Positions 29,309 to 29,648 of a stretch of DNA of 29,648 nucleotides are shown in pieces (position 1 is the first letter of the stretch; every line of letters starts with the position of its first letter). The notes beneath the pieces were generated by a model. That model saw only the letters and a list, made by a program, of their open reading frames with translations. It searched no databases and was not told the origin of the DNA. The translations under genes and the position numbers were made by a program. The stretch covers positions 1 to 29,648 of the forward strand of contig JAWAYL010000011.1 of assembly GCA_038818725.1 (NCBI GenBank), in the 5' to 3' direction. This DNA comes from JACIWB01 sp038818725 (GTDB lineage Archaea > Thermoplasmatota > E2 > UBA202 > JdFR-43).

Positions 29309-29648
29309 GCTTCGAGTGTTTCATCAACTTCTTCTATTGAAATAAGTCTCATCAAAATAAGAATAAGCAAAGCATAAATATTTTTCTCTACTGACAGTAT
29401 GATACTGTCGGCAGATACAGATTTACAATTTTTAAATCTTATAAGATTTTCAGTAACCCCATTTTGCAATTTTGTTAAAGCAACAAGATTTAAGGAAAGC
29501 AAGCATAGAGTTGTGTGGAAAAATGCGCTATCTCTACCTTTTCTTGGAATATCTGTTTCAAAACCAGCATGTTGCTTTATAAAGGAATTAAAATATTCAT
29601 TTTTGTTTCTTAATTTTGAGTAATTTTCTCTGATGCTTTCATTTTCTT
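29248..29648 (-). CDS. Transposase-like protein, C-terminal part (cut by window edge)
   Basis: The minus-strand frame is open from the right edge to the stop at 29248, so the gene starts outside the window. It reads LRNKNEYFNSFIKQHAGFET, then DIPRKGRDSAFFHTTLCLLS, then LNLVALTKLQNGVTENLIRF, a layout resembling the C-terminal end of IS4/ISH-like DDE transposases. After RFKNCKSVSA the tail (SIEEVDETLEAWKKRKEGKK) looks unlike transposase and may be host sequence joined in frame. An internal start at 29502 would give 84 aa, but the open frame upstream argues against it. A 30-bp part is repeated at 17214-17243. Confidence 0.5.
   Translation of the reverse strand, partial: ENESIRENYSKLRNKNEYFNSFIKQHAGFETDIPRKGRDSAFFHTTLCLLSLNLVALTKLQNGVTENLIRFKNCKSVSADSIILSVEKNIYALLILILMRLISIEEVDETLEAWKKRKEGKKRGKEEYQQKE
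29393..29410. repeat. Short palindrome at the junction of the transposase-like frame
   Basis: GACAGTAT-GATACTGTC-like symmetry (GACAGTATGATACTGTC, about 29393-29409) lies directly beside the 30-bp repeat at 29410-29439. It could be an element end or a hairpin. Confidence 0.5.
29410..29439. repeat. 30-bp exact repeat, copy 2
   Basis: Identical to 17214-17243. It encodes RFKNCKSVSA of the transposase-like frame on the minus strand. Confidence 0.85.

Noticed and set aside
29399..29623. 74-aa plus-strand ORF at the right edge
   Set aside because: Antisense shadow of the open transposase-like frame.

Overview
The window is AT-rich, gene-dense archaeal DNA. Archaeal markers are fibrillarin (flpA), ribosomal protein L10e, Kae1 and Bud32, Dph6, Trm1 and a Hef-type helicase. 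First genes of transcription units have a TATA box about 20-26 bp upstream of the start codon, and Arg is mostly AGA/AGG and Ile often ATA. The Hef-type helicase points to a euryarchaeal lineage; I cannot name the phylum or species with confidence. Superoxide reductase, flavodiiron protein, rubredoxin, two rubrerythrins, ferritin and Prx6-type peroxiredoxin suggest an anaerobe that meets oxygen occasionally.

Layout. 1-950 is transposon debris: an IS5-like remnant and a decayed IS6-like copy. 1021-5326 holds a small membrane protein, a secreted M28 peptidase, an AmrS-like radical SAM protein, a THEP1-type NTPase and trm1. 5348-5603 is a short IS6-derived MITE with clean target duplications. 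5657-8596 holds a ferredoxin coupled to a secreted CrtC/AttH-like protein, a flavin reductase, tRNA-Leu(CAA), a VIT-like membrane protein and flpA. 8580-10177 is a receiver protein plus a CoA-disulfide-reductase-like flavoprotein, in one unit with flpA. 10225-10956 is a decayed IS4-like element with intact terminal repeats. 11062-12629 carries L10e, a wHTH protein whose 3' end lies inside tRNA-Phe(GAA), and a CDP-alcohol phosphatidyltransferase. 12604-16449 has a large secreted beta-helix/metalloprotease and the helicase. 16500-17450 has IS110 fragments and a 57-residue membrane ORF. 17481-20379 has a DUF21-CBS protein, dph6 and an aminotransferase.

20350-25592 is the most coherent block. On the minus strand runs a chain of eight overlapping or nearly touching genes: peroxiredoxin, ferritin, desulfoferrodoxin, rhodanese-ABM fusion, rubrerythrin, rubredoxin (52 aa), flavodiiron protein and a 92-aa unknown. 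Divergent from it are an Lrp/AsnC regulator and a second rubrerythrin-like protein, with a perfect 14-bp palindrome between the two promoters. Together they look like a regulated system for removing superoxide, peroxide and oxygen and storing iron.

25587-29648 has a PPC/DUF296 protein, then a tight operon (75-aa protein, kae1, bud32, XTP pyrophosphatase) for t6A tRNA modification and nucleotide-pool cleaning. It ends with a RecB-like nuclease and the 3' part of a transposase-like gene cut by the window edge.

No CRISPR array, rRNA or replication origin was recognised.
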